Shown one piece after another: positions 17,393 to 27,133 of a stretch of 64,000 nucleotides of DNA (positions are counted from its first letter, which is position 1; each line of letters opens with the position of its first letter). Location of the stretch: contig NZ_LMIA01000007.1 of NCBI RefSeq assembly GCF_001428565.1, forward strand, positions 124,001 to 188,000. Reading direction: 5' to 3'. The position numbers and the translations under genes were made by a program. The stretch is from Nocardioides sp. Root190 (GTDB lineage Bacteria; Actinomycetota; Actinomycetes; Propionibacteriales; Nocardioidaceae). Below the pieces are notes generated by a model, which had not been told where the DNA came from, ran no database searches, and was given only the letters and a program-made list of their open reading frames with translations.

Positions 17393-18658
17393 TCACACCA
17401 GCTGGTCGAGCGCGATCTCCAGGGCCGTCGCCGCCACCAGCGTCGGGTGGGGTGAGCGCTCGTGGCAGGCCGCGAGCGCCGTGCGGATGGTCCGCGACAC
17501 GTCGCCGAGGATCATCTCGTCGGACACCTCGCCGATGCCCTCCATCAGCAGGGTGAAGGTCCGCGCCATCCCGCAGTTGGCGATGAAGTCGGGGATCACG
17601 GCCACGTGCTGGTCGGCGAACTCGTACGTCGGGCCGTAGAAGATCTCGGGATCCGCGAAGGGGACGTTGGCTCCGGCGGAGATCAGCTCGAGACCTGCGG
17701 AGACGAGCCGTTTGACGTGCTCGACGGTGACCAGTCGCGACGCCGCGCAGGGCAGGAAGATCTCCGCTCCCATGTCCCAGATCGTGTCGTCCAGCTCGGC
17801 GAAGCCGATCAGGGACTCGGCCCGCAGCGCGTTGCCCTGCTTGCCGACGAACAGCGCGCGGACCTCCTCGGGAGTGAAGCCGTCGGGGTTCATCAGGCCG
17901 CCGTCGCGGTCGATGATGCCGACGACGCGCGCGCCCGCCTGGGCGAGGTAGAAGGCGGCGGCGGAGCCGACGTTGCCCCAGCCCTGCACGATGACCCGCT
18001 TGCCGGCGAGGCTCTGGCCCTGCGCTGCGCCGTACGTCGCGTAGTAGTGCACGACGGACTCGGCCACTCCCCAGCCGGTGACCATGTCGGCGATCGTGTA
18101 CTTCGCCTCGCGGTCGGGGGTGTAGCGCGGGTCCTCGACGACCTTGGAGACGCCGAGCCGCAGCATGCCCACCCGCTGCACCAGCTCGCGCTCGTCGGCG
18201 GCGAAGTGGCCGTTGACGATGCCCTGCTGCGGGTGCCACAGGCCGTAGCGCTCGGTCAGCGGGATGACGTCGTGCACCTCGTCGACGTTGAGGTCGCCGC
18301 CGGTGCCGTAGTAGGTCTTGAGGAGCGGGGAGACCGCCTTGAACCACCGCGCGAGCACGCCCTCGCGGCGCGGGTCGTTCGGGTCGAAGTCGATGCCCGA
18401 CTTGGCCCCGCCGATGGCCGGGCCGGAGACGGTGAACTTGACCTCCATGGTCTTGGCCAGCGCCTCGACCTCGCTGCGGTCCAGGCCGGCCCGCATCCGG
18501 GTGCCGCCGCCGGCCGCGCCGCCGCGCAGCGAGTTGATCACGGCCCAGCCCTTCGCCTCGGTCTCGGCGTCGTGCCACTCGAAGACGATCTCGGGCGCCG
18601 TGGCCTCGAAGCGGTCGAGGAGGTTCTTCATCTCGGTTCCTTGCGTCGTCGTGGTCAT
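17393..18658 (-). CDS. Glu/Leu/Phe/Val family amino-acid dehydrogenase
   Basis: A 421-aa NAD(P)-dependent dehydrogenase that interconverts an amino acid and its 2-oxo acid plus ammonia. The N-terminal domain has GGAAGGGTRM and the catalytic Lys segment ALAKTMEVKFTVSGPAIGGAKSG. The Rossmann motif is VIVQGWGNVGSAAAFYLAQAG near residue 210. ATG 18658 overlaps the fahA stop by 4 nt; an ATG at 18631 has a better SD (AAGGA) and may be the true start. As last gene of the homogentisate operon it most likely acts on phenylalanine or tyrosine to supply the 2-oxo acid used by HppD. The amino-acid preference cannot be read from sequence. Confidence 0.85.
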   Translation of the reverse strand: MTTTTQGTEMKNLLDRFEATAPEIVFEWHDAETEAKGWAVINSLRGGAAGGGTRMRAGLDRSEVEALAKTMEVKFTVSGPAIGGAKSGIDFDPNDPRREGVLARWFKAVSPLLKTYYGTGGDLNVDEVHDVIPLTERYGLWHPQQGIVNGHFAADERELVQRVGMLRLGVSKVVEDPRYTPDREAKYTIADMVTGWGVAESVVHYYATYGAAQGQSLAGKRVIVQGWGNVGSAAAFYLAQAGARVVGIIDRDGGLMNPDGFTPEEVRALFVGKQGNALRAESLIGFAELDDTIWDMGAEIFLPCAASRLVTVEHVKRLVSAGLELISAGANVPFADPEIFYGPTYEFADQHVAVIPDFIANCGMARTFTLLMEGIGEVSDEMILGDVSRTIRTALAACHERSPHPTLVAATALEIALDQLV

Positions 18659-19773
18659 GCGTGGGCCTTGCTGATCCGGCCGCGGCACTCGCCGAAGCCG
18701 ATCCGGGTGCCGTCGGCGCCGGGGGCGCTGGCGCGCAGGACGATCTCGTCGCCGTCCTCGAGGAAGCCGCCGCCGCGTTCGATGAGCGAGCCGACCTGGT
18801 CGGGATCCGGGCCGGAGATGGTGCCGGAGGCGAACAGGTCGCCGGTGCGGGTGGGTGCGCCGTTGACGGTCAGGTGGGCGAGCATCTGGGCGGGCGACCA
18901 GTACATCGAGGCGTACGGCGGCCGGCTGATCACCTCGCCGTTCCACTCGACCTCGACCTCGATGTCCAGGCCCCAGGGTCGGTCGAGGGCGAGGTAGGGC
19001 AGCACGGCCGGGTCCTGGGCGGGGGTGTTGACCCGGGCGGCCCCGAGCGCGGCCATCGGCACGACCCACGGGGAGATCGTGGAGGCGAACGACTTGCCGA
19101 GGTGCGGCCCGAGCGGGACGTACTCCCACGCCTGGATGTCGCGTGCCGACCAGTCGTTGAAGAGCACGGCACCGAACAGGTGCTGGTCCGCGTCGCCGAC
19201 ACCGATCGGGGTGCCCATCGGGTTGCCCACACCGACGACGAAGCCGAGCTCGGCCTCGATGTCGAGGCGGGTCGAGGGACCGAACACCGGTGTCTCGGCG
19301 CCGGGGGGCATCCGCTGTCCGCAGGGACGGACCACCTCGGTGCCCGAGACGACGACCGACCCGGCGCGGCCGGTGTAGCTCACCGGCAGGTGCTTCCAGT
19401 TGGGGAGCAGTGGGTTCGGGTTGTCCGGCCGGAACAGGCGGCCGAGGTTCGAGGCGTGGTGCTCGGAGGCGTAGAAGTCGACGTAGTCGGCGACCTCGAA
19501 CGGCAGGTGCAGCCGCACCGCGTCGACCGGGTGGGCACAGGAGGAGGGAAACGCGCCGCCCAGCGCCTCGGTCAGGCGGGCGCGGGTGTCGTCCCAGCGT
19601 TGTTTCCCTTCAGCCAGGAACGCGTTGAGGCTGGGCTGCGCGAAGACCGGCTCGTCGAGCAGCGTGGCGAGGTCGACGACGTGGTCGCCGAAGCGGGTGC
19701 CGACGCGCGGGGCGGACCCGTCGACCGAGTAGACGCCGTACGGCAGGTTGGTGATCCCGAAGAGCTCGTTCAC
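18655..19773 (-). CDS. fahA: fumarylacetoacetase
   Basis: A 372-aa enzyme of the last step of tyrosine breakdown: fumarylacetoacetate to fumarate and acetoacetate. The N-terminal SH3-like domain (PYGVYSVDGSAPRVGTRFGDHVVDL) is followed by the FAH barrel with DFYASEHHASNLGRLFRP, LDIEAELGFVVG, LFNDWSARDIQAWEYVPLGP and GTISGPDPDQVGSLIE, which hold the metal Asp/Glu ligands and catalytic His. Start: GTG 19773 after GGGGAGG, overlapping the upstream stop (GTGA). Typical bacterial FahA length is about 400-430, so it is slightly short but complete. Confidence 0.93.
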   Translation of the reverse strand: MNELFGITNLPYGVYSVDGSAPRVGTRFGDHVVDLATLLDEPVFAQPSLNAFLAEGKQRWDDTRARLTEALGGAFPSSCAHPVDAVRLHLPFEVADYVDFYASEHHASNLGRLFRPDNPNPLLPNWKHLPVSYTGRAGSVVVSGTEVVRPCGQRMPPGAETPVFGPSTRLDIEAELGFVVGVGNPMGTPIGVGDADQHLFGAVLFNDWSARDIQAWEYVPLGPHLGKSFASTISPWVVPMAALGAARVNTPAQDPAVLPYLALDRPWGLDIEVEVEWNGEVISRPPYASMYWSPAQMLAHLTVNGAPTRTGDLFASGTISGPDPDQVGSLIERGGGFLEDGDEIVLRASAPGADGTRIGFGECRGRISKAHA

Positions 19774-20612
19774 CGGGCCACCTCCCCGAGGAGCCCGAGG
19801 GCGGCCAGCTCGGCCACCGGCTCGTCGATGCTGCAGGTGCCGAACGAGCGGAAGGCCTGCCGGGTGGCGGGGGACGTCGCTGCGACCCGGTCCGCGAGGC
19901 GGCGCCCGTCCCGCTCGGCGAGCCATTTGGCGACCTCGTCGCGGTCTGCCCCGCCGAGTGCGACGTCGGTCGCGACGATCAGGTTGAGGAAGCCGTGCTG
20001 CTCGAAGCCGGTCTCCGGGTCGGTGTTGCGGATCGCGTGGTGCAGGCCGGCGGTGGCCTTGAAGCCCACCCCGGCGCCGGTGAGGGCGAGGATCGCGCCA
20101 GCCAGCTCGGACTCGTCCGGGTACAGGTCGGCCCGGACGCCGCCGGTGCGCAGCTTCGCGAGGTACGGCGTCGTGGCCAGCTCGGCGAGGAGGGTGTCGC
20201 GTCGCTCGTCGCGCGGGAGCTCGACGTACACGGCGACGCCGACGGGGTTGCCGACCGCGGCCATCAGTGTCGGGACCACGTCGCGGGCGGCGAGGCCTTC
20301 GGGGACGGCGACCTCGAGCGCGACGAGTCGTACGGCGTTGATCGACCGGGCTCGCTCCAGTGCGAGGTCGGCCGTGTCCGGGGACGCCACGGTGATCGTC
20401 AACGGGAGGCTGTCGACGGGCAGGTCGCCGGTGAGCTCGGCGAGTGCCGGCAGGTCGGCCTGTGCCACCACCAGCGGTCCGACGAGGTCGCCGTGGGCTC
20501 CCAGCTCGTGGGTCAGGTGTGCGTGCACGGCCTGGCCGAGCGGAAGGTTGCCCGGTGGGAAGACGGCGGCGTCGTCGAGCAGTCCGTCGAAGCCGGCTGG
20601 AGATCGCGTCAC
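19770..20612 (-). CDS. conserved protein of unknown function in homogentisate operon
   Basis: A 280-aa protein starting at GTG 20612, overlapping the hmgA stop (GTGA). It has an alternating strand/helix pattern suggestive of a TIM-like barrel and several enzyme-like motifs: LLDDAAVFPPGN near the N-terminus, YLAKLRTGGVRAD, GVGFKATAGLHHAIRN with a conserved-looking Lys and paired His, HGFLNLIVA, and SFGTCSIDEP near the C-terminus. The family is widespread in actinobacteria but uncharacterised as far as I know. It sits exactly where maleylacetoacetate isomerase would be expected, and no GST-like maiA is in the operon. Confidence 0.8.
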   Translation of the reverse strand: MTRSPAGFDGLLDDAAVFPPGNLPLGQAVHAHLTHELGAHGDLVGPLVVAQADLPALAELTGDLPVDSLPLTITVASPDTADLALERARSINAVRLVALEVAVPEGLAARDVVPTLMAAVGNPVGVAVYVELPRDERRDTLLAELATTPYLAKLRTGGVRADLYPDESELAGAILALTGAGVGFKATAGLHHAIRNTDPETGFEQHGFLNLIVATDVALGGADRDEVAKWLAERDGRRLADRVAATSPATRQAFRSFGTCSIDEPVAELAALGLLGEVAR

Positions 20613-21813
20613 TGGCCACGCACCCACGACGTCACGTAGACGCCGTCGTCCACGGCCCGACCGGCCTCGCCCAGCTCGAGCGGACGGAACGTGTCGACCA
20701 TGACCGCGAGCTCGTCGAAGAACTCCACGCCGATCGACTTCTCGTAGGCGCCGGGCTGCGGTCCGTGCGGATGACCGCCCGGGTGCAGGCTGATCGAGCC
20801 CTTGCCGATCCCCGATCCCTTGCGTGCCTCGTAGTCGCCGGCGACGTAGAACATCACCTCGTCGGAGTCGACGTTCGAGTGGTAGTACGGCACCGGGATC
20901 GACAGCGGGTGGTAGTCGACCTTGCGGGGCACGAAGTTGCAGATCACGAAGTTGTGGCCCTCGAAGACCTGGTGGACCGGCGGTGGTTGGTGCACGCGTC
21001 CGGTGATCGGCTCGAAGTCGGCGATGTTGAAGGCGTAGGGGTACAGGCAGCCGTCCCAGCCCACGACGTCGAAGGGGTGGTGCGGCAGCACGTGCACGGT
21101 CCCGGCGATGCCGCCCGGTCCGGCGCCACGGTGCTTGATGAAGACCTCGGTCGCGACATCGGCATCCGCGTCCGCCAGGAGCACGTCCGCCGGCGTGCGC
21201 AGGTCGCGCTCGCAGTACGGCGCGTGCTCGAGCAACTGTCCGAAGCGCGACAGGTAGCGCTTCGGGGGGCCGATGTGGCTGTGGGCCTCGATGGCGTAGA
21301 GCCGCAGCGGCTCGCGGCCGGTCGGCACCCAGCGGTGCGTCGTGGCGCGGGGGAGGACGACGTAGTCACCCTCGCCGGCCTCGAGGCTGCCGAACACGGT
21401 CTCGACGACGGCGGTGCCGGCCTCGACGTACACGCACTCGTCCCCGATGCCGTTGCGGTAGTACGGCGACGGTGCCCCGCACACGGCGTACGAGATGCGC
21501 ACGTCGCCGTTGCCGAGCACCAGCCGGCGGCCGGTGACGGCGTCGAGGGACGTCCAGTCGTCGCCGGTGAACAGGTCGTGCAGCCGCAGGTGGCGGGGGA
21601 TCAGCGGGTGGTTGGGCGTCGTCGCCAGGTCGGGCAGGTCCCAGACCCGCGCCTCGACGACGGCCGAGGGGATGTGCCGGTGGTAGAGCAGTGAGGAGTC
21701 CGAGGAGAACCCCTCCTCGCCCATCAGCTCCTCGAAGTAGAGCGTCCCGTCGGGGGCGCGGTGCTGTGTGTGCCGCTTCGCGGGGACCTCGCCGATCCGT
21801 TGGTAGTGGGCCA

Positions 21814-21814
<1 letters not shown>
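20609..21814 (-). CDS. hmgA: homogentisate 1,2-dioxygenase
   Basis: A 401-aa cupin-type Fe(II) dioxygenase that opens the aromatic ring of homogentisate to 4-maleylacetoacetate. Family signatures: EELMGEEGFSSDSSLLYHRH near the N-terminus, VVLPRATTHRW, RGAGPGGIAGTVHVLPHHPFD, and the active-site region PYYHSNVDSDEVMFYVAGDY followed by SISLHPGGHPHGPQPG, which supplies the His/Glu/His iron ligands. Its start overlaps the hppD stop (TGATG). Confidence 0.95.
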
Positions 21815-23072
<1,258 letters not shown>

Positions 23073-23138
23073 TCATCTGGAGGTAGGCAAACCGGCCACT
23101 TCTGCTCGGCACCGTGGCTCTGGACTGGGCAGAACGAC

Positions 23139-23144
23139 TAGTTT
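23139..23144 (+). promoter_or_regulatory. -10 box of leaderless Lrp gene
   Basis: TAGTTT ends 6 nt before the ATG and no SD is present. The same TAGTTT-N6-ATG arrangement occurs before the MMPL gene at 30151, so leaderless transcription is likely. Confidence 0.5.
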
Positions 23145-23150
23145 GGCTGC

Positions 23151-23660
23151 ATGCCTGGTACGCCGCTGACCCTGGACCAGATCGACCTCGCCCTCCTCAC
23201 GGCGCTCACCGAGCACCCGCGTGCCGGCGACCTCGAGCTGTCCCGCCTGACCCAGGTCGCCCGGGCCACCGTCCAGAGCCGGTTGCGTCGCCTCACCGAG
23301 GCCGGCGTGATCGCCGACTGGGACCCCACGCTCGACGTCGCCGCCGCCGGCTTCGAGGTCCAGGCCTACGTCACCCTCGAGATCTCCCAGGGCGCGCTGG
23401 ACGAGGTCGCCCGCGACCTCGCCGCCATCCCGCAGGTCCTCGAGGCCTACGTCACGACCGGGTCCTACGACGTGCTGTGCCGCGTCGCCACCCGCTCCCA
23501 CCCCGAGCTCCAGGCGACCCTCGTCCGGATCGACCAGTCCTCCTCGGTGGTGCGCTCGACCAGCGTCATGGTCCTGTCGGTCCTGATCGCGCCCCGGGTG
23601 CTGCCGCTGCTCGCCAGTGCGGACGTCGCGCCGAGCCGGCGGGCTCCGGCGTACCGCTGA
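23151..23660 (+). CDS. Lrp/AsnC family transcriptional regulator
   Basis: A 169-aa regulator. The N-terminal HTH (LDQIDLALLTALTEHPRAG, then LTQVARATVQSRLRRLTEAGVI) is followed by a RAM/ligand-binding domain (EVQAYVTLEISQGALDEVAR, VLEAYVTTGSYDVLCRV). Family members bind amino acids or aromatic acids and form octamers. Divergent from the tyrosine/homogentisate operon, it is the obvious candidate regulator, probably responding to tyrosine, phenylalanine or a pathway intermediate. Confidence 0.9.
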   Translation: MPGTPLTLDQIDLALLTALTEHPRAGDLELSRLTQVARATVQSRLRRLTEAGVIADWDPTLDVAAAGFEVQAYVTLEISQGALDEVARDLAAIPQVLEAYVTTGSYDVLCRVATRSHPELQATLVRIDQSSSVVRSTSVMVLSVLIAPRVLPLLASADVAPSRRAPAYR

Positions 23661-23667
23661 GGGGTCA

Positions 23668-23720
23668 CGAAGTGCGTGGTTCTCTCCGCCGAAGTGCGAG
23701 GTTTTCTCCTGCGAAGTGCG
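23668..23720. repeat. 22-bp tandem repeat with CGAAGTGCG core
   Basis: CGAAGTGCG starts at 23668, 23690 and 23712, an exact 22-bp period. The first two units also share GGTT-TCTCC after the core. It lies in the 3' gap between the Lrp gene and a convergent gene. Confidence 0.75.
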
Positions 23721-23739
23721 CAGGGAGCTCGCGCGCGGG

Positions 23740-23782
23740 AAAAAAAGTGCCGCCGCAAGAGTCTCGGGTCTCCTGCGGCGGC
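23740..23782 (-). terminator. rho-independent terminator of the minus-strand gene
   Basis: Read on the minus strand, GCCGCCGCA...TGCGGCGGC (23749-23782) forms a 9-bp GC stem extended by GAG/CTC, followed by a run of seven T (A-run ending at 23746). It is the best intrinsic terminator in the window and serves the gene ending at 23875. Confidence 0.85.
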
Positions 23783-23874
23783 GACAGAAGGATGACACGG
23801 GACCGGACTGGTTGTCAGCAGGTCGAAAGTAAAATCCTCAACCAGTTCGTCGGACCCGCCCGCACCGGTCCGGC

Positions 23875-24816
23875 TCAGCTCTTGAACAGGAGTGCGAGCC
23901 GGTAGTCGGTGTTCATGTAGTTGACCAGCGACTGGAGCTCCTTCTCCGGCACCTTCGCCTTCGTGGTGCCGATGGTGACGCCGATGATGTTGCCGTAGAC
24001 GCTCTTGTTCCACTTGCCCTGGACGAAGTCGGGGAACACGGCCTCGTCGCGAAGGTCGAAGTCGGTGTCCTTGAGCTTGCTCTCCGCGGCCTTGGCGTGA
24101 CGCTCGGTGTCGAACACGATGAACACGTGGGTGATGCGCGCCTTCCCGCCGAGGGCGGAGTAGGTCCACTGCACGGAGTACTCGCAGCGCTGCTGGGTCA
24201 GGACCGAGGCCTCCTCGACGGGGCCGCAGCTGTCGTAGTCCCAGGACTGGCGCAAGGTGGCGTTGTGCTCGACGTCGCCGAGCTTGAAGTTCCAGTCGCC
24301 GGGGAAGTCGGTGGTCTTCACGTCGCCGTGGATGTCGTCGCCGGTGTCGTCCGTCGGGGAGTACGGCGTCGCAGGTGTCGTCGGCGAGGTGACGGGCGGG
24401 GGGACCTCGAGGGTGGAGGGTGCCCCGGGGGTGGCGCTCGAGGCGTCGGTGCTCCCGGTCGAGTCGGTGCTGCCGGTCGTGTCGGAGGTGGGGTCGGTGC
24501 CGGCCTTGCGGTCGCCGTCGTCGTCACCGTTGGCGAGCAGGATCGCGGTGGTGGCGATGCCGCCGATGAGCAGCACCACCACGGTGACCAGCGCGACGAC
24601 GAGGCCGACATTGCGGCGCGGCTTGCCGCCGTCGTACGGCGAATGTCCGGGCGGACCCCACCCGGGAGGAGGCGGTCCCTGGGGCGATCCCTGGGGGGAG
24701 CCCTGCGGAGGACCGGAGGGGTGGCCCCAGCCGGGCGGCGGGCCCCAGCCGGGAGGCGGGCCGGCAGGCGGGCCGGCAGGCGGCGGACCGGACGGCGGCA
24801 GGGGCGGCTGGCTCAT
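23875..24816 (-). CDS. membrane-anchored protein with Pro-rich N-terminus
   Basis: A 313-aa protein. Residues 1-65 are Pro/Gly repeats (PPGWGPPPGWGHPSG, SPQGSPQG). One TM helix follows at about 70-92 (VGLVVALVTVVVLLIGGIATTAILLA). Then come a Ser/Thr/Pro linker and an extracellular domain of about 150 residues with two Cys (DSCGPVEE, QQRCEYSV) and the motif THVFIVFDTERHAKAAESKL. This layout is common in actinobacterial membrane proteins of unknown function. The extracellular domain has a ferredoxin-like strand/helix rhythm but no motif I can assign. Confidence 0.75.
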   Translation of the reverse strand: MSQPPLPPSGPPPAGPPAGPPPGWGPPPGWGHPSGPPQGSPQGSPQGPPPPGWGPPGHSPYDGGKPRRNVGLVVALVTVVVLLIGGIATTAILLANGDDDGDRKAGTDPTSDTTGSTDSTGSTDASSATPGAPSTLEVPPPVTSPTTPATPYSPTDDTGDDIHGDVKTTDFPGDWNFKLGDVEHNATLRQSWDYDSCGPVEEASVLTQQRCEYSVQWTYSALGGKARITHVFIVFDTERHAKAAESKLKDTDFDLRDEAVFPDFVQGKWNKSVYGNIIGVTIGTTKAKVPEKELQSLVNYMNTDYRLALLFKS

Positions 24817-24869
24817 GGCCCCTTCCTACCCCGCGCCCGGTCGCGCCAATCCGGCCAGGTCGGAGGCGC

Positions 24870-24897
24870 TTCTGGATTCGATCGATCCAATCCAGAA
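24870..24897. promoter_or_regulatory. 9-bp inverted repeat upstream of pckG
   Basis: TTCTGGATT, then 10 nt, then AATCCAGAA: perfect arms about 190 bp upstream of pckG and 54 bp upstream of the divergent membrane-protein start. Shape and size fit a dimeric regulator site. Confidence 0.45.
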
Positions 24898-25083
24898 CGG
24901 CCGGAAGTGACCCGGATCTCGCTGGTCGGCGCCGATGTGCGCTCGCGGCAAAGCGGTGTCATGGTGACTGTCACGCGGACGACGGTGTCCCCGGATCTGG
25001 TGATTCGAACCCCGGAAATTACCGGGTGGGCTGTGGGGTAGCGTGCCCACACCTTGACAAGGACCGAAAGGCTGGCGAGAAGC

Positions 25084-26907
25084 ATGGTTGATGTGGAGCT
25101 GACGCTCGACGAGGCGGGTTTGACCAACCCCCACGTTCGCGAGTACGTCGCACACTGGGCCAACATCACGGGTGCCGAGCGGATCGAGGTCGTGTCTGCG
25201 GCCGACGACGCTCGCCTCGTGCAGGAGTCCCTCGATGCGGGTGAGTTGCTCCCCGCAGGTGAGGGCCTCTACTACTCCCGGTCCTACTACAAGGACACCG
25301 CTCGCGCCGAGGAGCGCACCATCGTCGCCACGAGCGACGAGGCGGACAAGGGCATCTACAACAACTGGCGCCCCTCCTCGGAGATGAAGCCGAAGCTCGT
25401 CGAGCTGATGACCGGCGCCTCGGTGGGCAAGACGATGTACGTCATCCCCTACCTGATGGCTCCGAAGGACTCGCCGCTGCAGAACTTCGCGGCCGGCGTC
25501 GAGCTCACCGACAACCGCAACGTCGTGCTCCAGATGATCCGCATGTCGCGGGTCGGCGTGGAGTACATCAACGACCTGGGCGACTCGTTCGTCAAGGCCG
25601 TGCACGTCACCGGTGACCTGGAGAACCTCGGCCAGGGCACGCCCGACGACAAGCGCTACTTCGTGACCGTCGCCGACGAGCGCACGATCCTGCACTTCGG
25701 TTCGTCGTACGGCGGCAACGCGCTCCTGGGCAAGATCGCCCACGGTCTGCGCCAGGGTGCCTACGACGGCTGGAAGAACGGCTTCCTCGTGGAGCAGTTC
25801 ATGCTGCTGGGCATCACCGACAAGGAGACCGGCAAGAAGTACAACATCTGCGGTGGTTTCCCGTCGGCCTCCGGCAAGACGAACCTCGCGATGACGCTGG
25901 CTCCCGACGCCCTCGGTGACCGCTACTACGTCGAGTTCTACGGCGACGACATCGCGTGGATCTGGGTCGGCGACGACGGCAAGCTCTACGGCATGAACCC
26001 GGAGAACGGTGTCTTCGGTGTCGCCAAGGACACCAACGAGAAGACCAACCCGACCGCGATCGACTCGATCGTTCCCGGCACCGGCGCGATCTTCACGAAC
26101 GTTGCCTACAACTCCAAGACCCAGGAAGTCTGGTGGGAGGGCAAGAGCGACAAGCCCACCGACCTCGACGGCTGGGAGGACTGGAAGGGCGACATCATCG
26201 CCGACCGGTCCCCGGAGGAAGCCGACGCCCCGTGGGCGCACCCGAACAGCCGGTTCACCACGACGCTGGCCAACGTGCCCAACGTCGCGAAGGACTTCGA
26301 GGACCCGCAGGGCGTCGAGATCCACGGCATCATCTTCGGTGGCCGTACCCGCGACCGCGAGCCCCTGATCCGTGCGATCAGGGACGTTGCCGAGGGTGTG
26401 TACGACGGTCTGACGCTGGGTGCCGAGGCGACCGCCGCGGCCGACGGCCTGGAGGGCGTGCTCCGTTACGACCCCATGTCGATGCGTCCGTTCATGTCGT
26501 ACTCCGAGGCCGACTACGCCGCGCACTGGCTCGAGGTCATCGGCCGCGCGACGACCAAGCCGATCTTCGCGCACGTCAACTGGTTCCAGCGTGGGGACGA
26601 CGGCCGCTTCCTGTGGCCCGGCTACCGCGAGAACCTGCGCCCGCTGAACTGGCTGATGGAGTTCCTCAACGGCGAGGTCGAGGGCGTCCAGACGCCCGTC
26701 GGTGTCCTGCCGAAGCGCGAGGAGCTCAACCTCGAGGGCATGGACGAGCAGGCGCTCGCCGACCTCGACACGCTCCTCACCATCGACGTGCCGCGCTGGC
26801 AGCAGGAGATGGGCTTCCGTGAGAAGCACCTGGCGCAGTTCGATGGCCTGTCGGAGGAGATCTGGACGGCCCACCGCCGGGTCGCCGAGGCGCTCGACAA
26901 CGCCTGA
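25084..26907 (+). CDS. pckG: phosphoenolpyruvate carboxykinase (GTP)
   Basis: A 607-aa gluconeogenic enzyme: oxaloacetate + GTP to phosphoenolpyruvate + GDP + CO2. The GTP-type signature GFPSASGKTNLAM (P-loop kinase motif 1a, residues about 258-270) and the metal-site region YGDDIAWIW are present. The mobile-lid/guanine region includes TTTLANVPNVAKDFEDPQGV. It ends in the expected RPLNWLMEFLNGEVEGV core. Codon use is strongly biased, as in highly expressed genes. ATG 25084 was chosen; a TTG 30 nt upstream is less likely. A strong terminator follows. Confidence 0.96.
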   Translation: MVDVELTLDEAGLTNPHVREYVAHWANITGAERIEVVSAADDARLVQESLDAGELLPAGEGLYYSRSYYKDTARAEERTIVATSDEADKGIYNNWRPSSEMKPKLVELMTGASVGKTMYVIPYLMAPKDSPLQNFAAGVELTDNRNVVLQMIRMSRVGVEYINDLGDSFVKAVHVTGDLENLGQGTPDDKRYFVTVADERTILHFGSSYGGNALLGKIAHGLRQGAYDGWKNGFLVEQFMLLGITDKETGKKYNICGGFPSASGKTNLAMTLAPDALGDRYYVEFYGDDIAWIWVGDDGKLYGMNPENGVFGVAKDTNEKTNPTAIDSIVPGTGAIFTNVAYNSKTQEVWWEGKSDKPTDLDGWEDWKGDIIADRSPEEADAPWAHPNSRFTTTLANVPNVAKDFEDPQGVEIHGIIFGGRTRDREPLIRAIRDVAEGVYDGLTLGAEATAAADGLEGVLRYDPMSMRPFMSYSEADYAAHWLEVIGRATTKPIFAHVNWFQRGDDGRFLWPGYRENLRPLNWLMEFLNGEVEGVQTPVGVLPKREELNLEGMDEQALADLDTLLTIDVPRWQQEMGFREKHLAQFDGLSEEIWTAHRRVAEALDNA

Positions 26908-26925
26908 TCCGACCGTTTCGTTTCG

Positions 26926-26965
26926 CACCACCCCGGCTCTGTGGAGTCGGGGTGGTGCGGGTTTT
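26926..26965 (+). terminator. pckG intrinsic terminator
   Basis: CACCACCCCGGCTC-TGTG-GAGTCGGGGTGGTG, a 14-bp stem with one mismatch (26926-26957), followed by CGGGTTTT. Confidence 0.9.
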
Positions 26966-26972
26966 GGCGGGT

Positions 26973-27066
26973 GGCAGTTTCACCGCTTAGGCGGTGAAAC
27001 TGCCCCTGGGCGCATGAAACTCCGTGTGCCCAGAGGCAGTTTCGTATGTTAGGCGGTGAAACTGCC
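26973..27066. repeat. cluster of GGCAGTTTC/GAAACTGCC inverted repeats
   Basis: Copy 1: GGCAGTTTCACCGC-TTAG-GCGGTGAAACTGCC (26973-27004), perfect 14-bp arms. Copy 2: GGCAGTTTC ... GTGAAACTGCC (27035-27066), with a diverged centre. Between them CTGGGCGCA and TGTGCCCAG form a third hairpin. It does not encode protein and is separate from the pckG terminator. Confidence 0.8.
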
Positions 27067-27133
27067 GCCCGCCGCACGCCCGCTCACCGAGCCCTCCACC
27101 CCAGGAGCGGGCCGGACGAGGATGATGCAACCC

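Noticed and set aside
23668..23720. Possible CRISPR array
   Set aside because: The repeat period is only 22 bp with no constant spacer length of 30 bp or more, the units diverge, and no cas genes are near.
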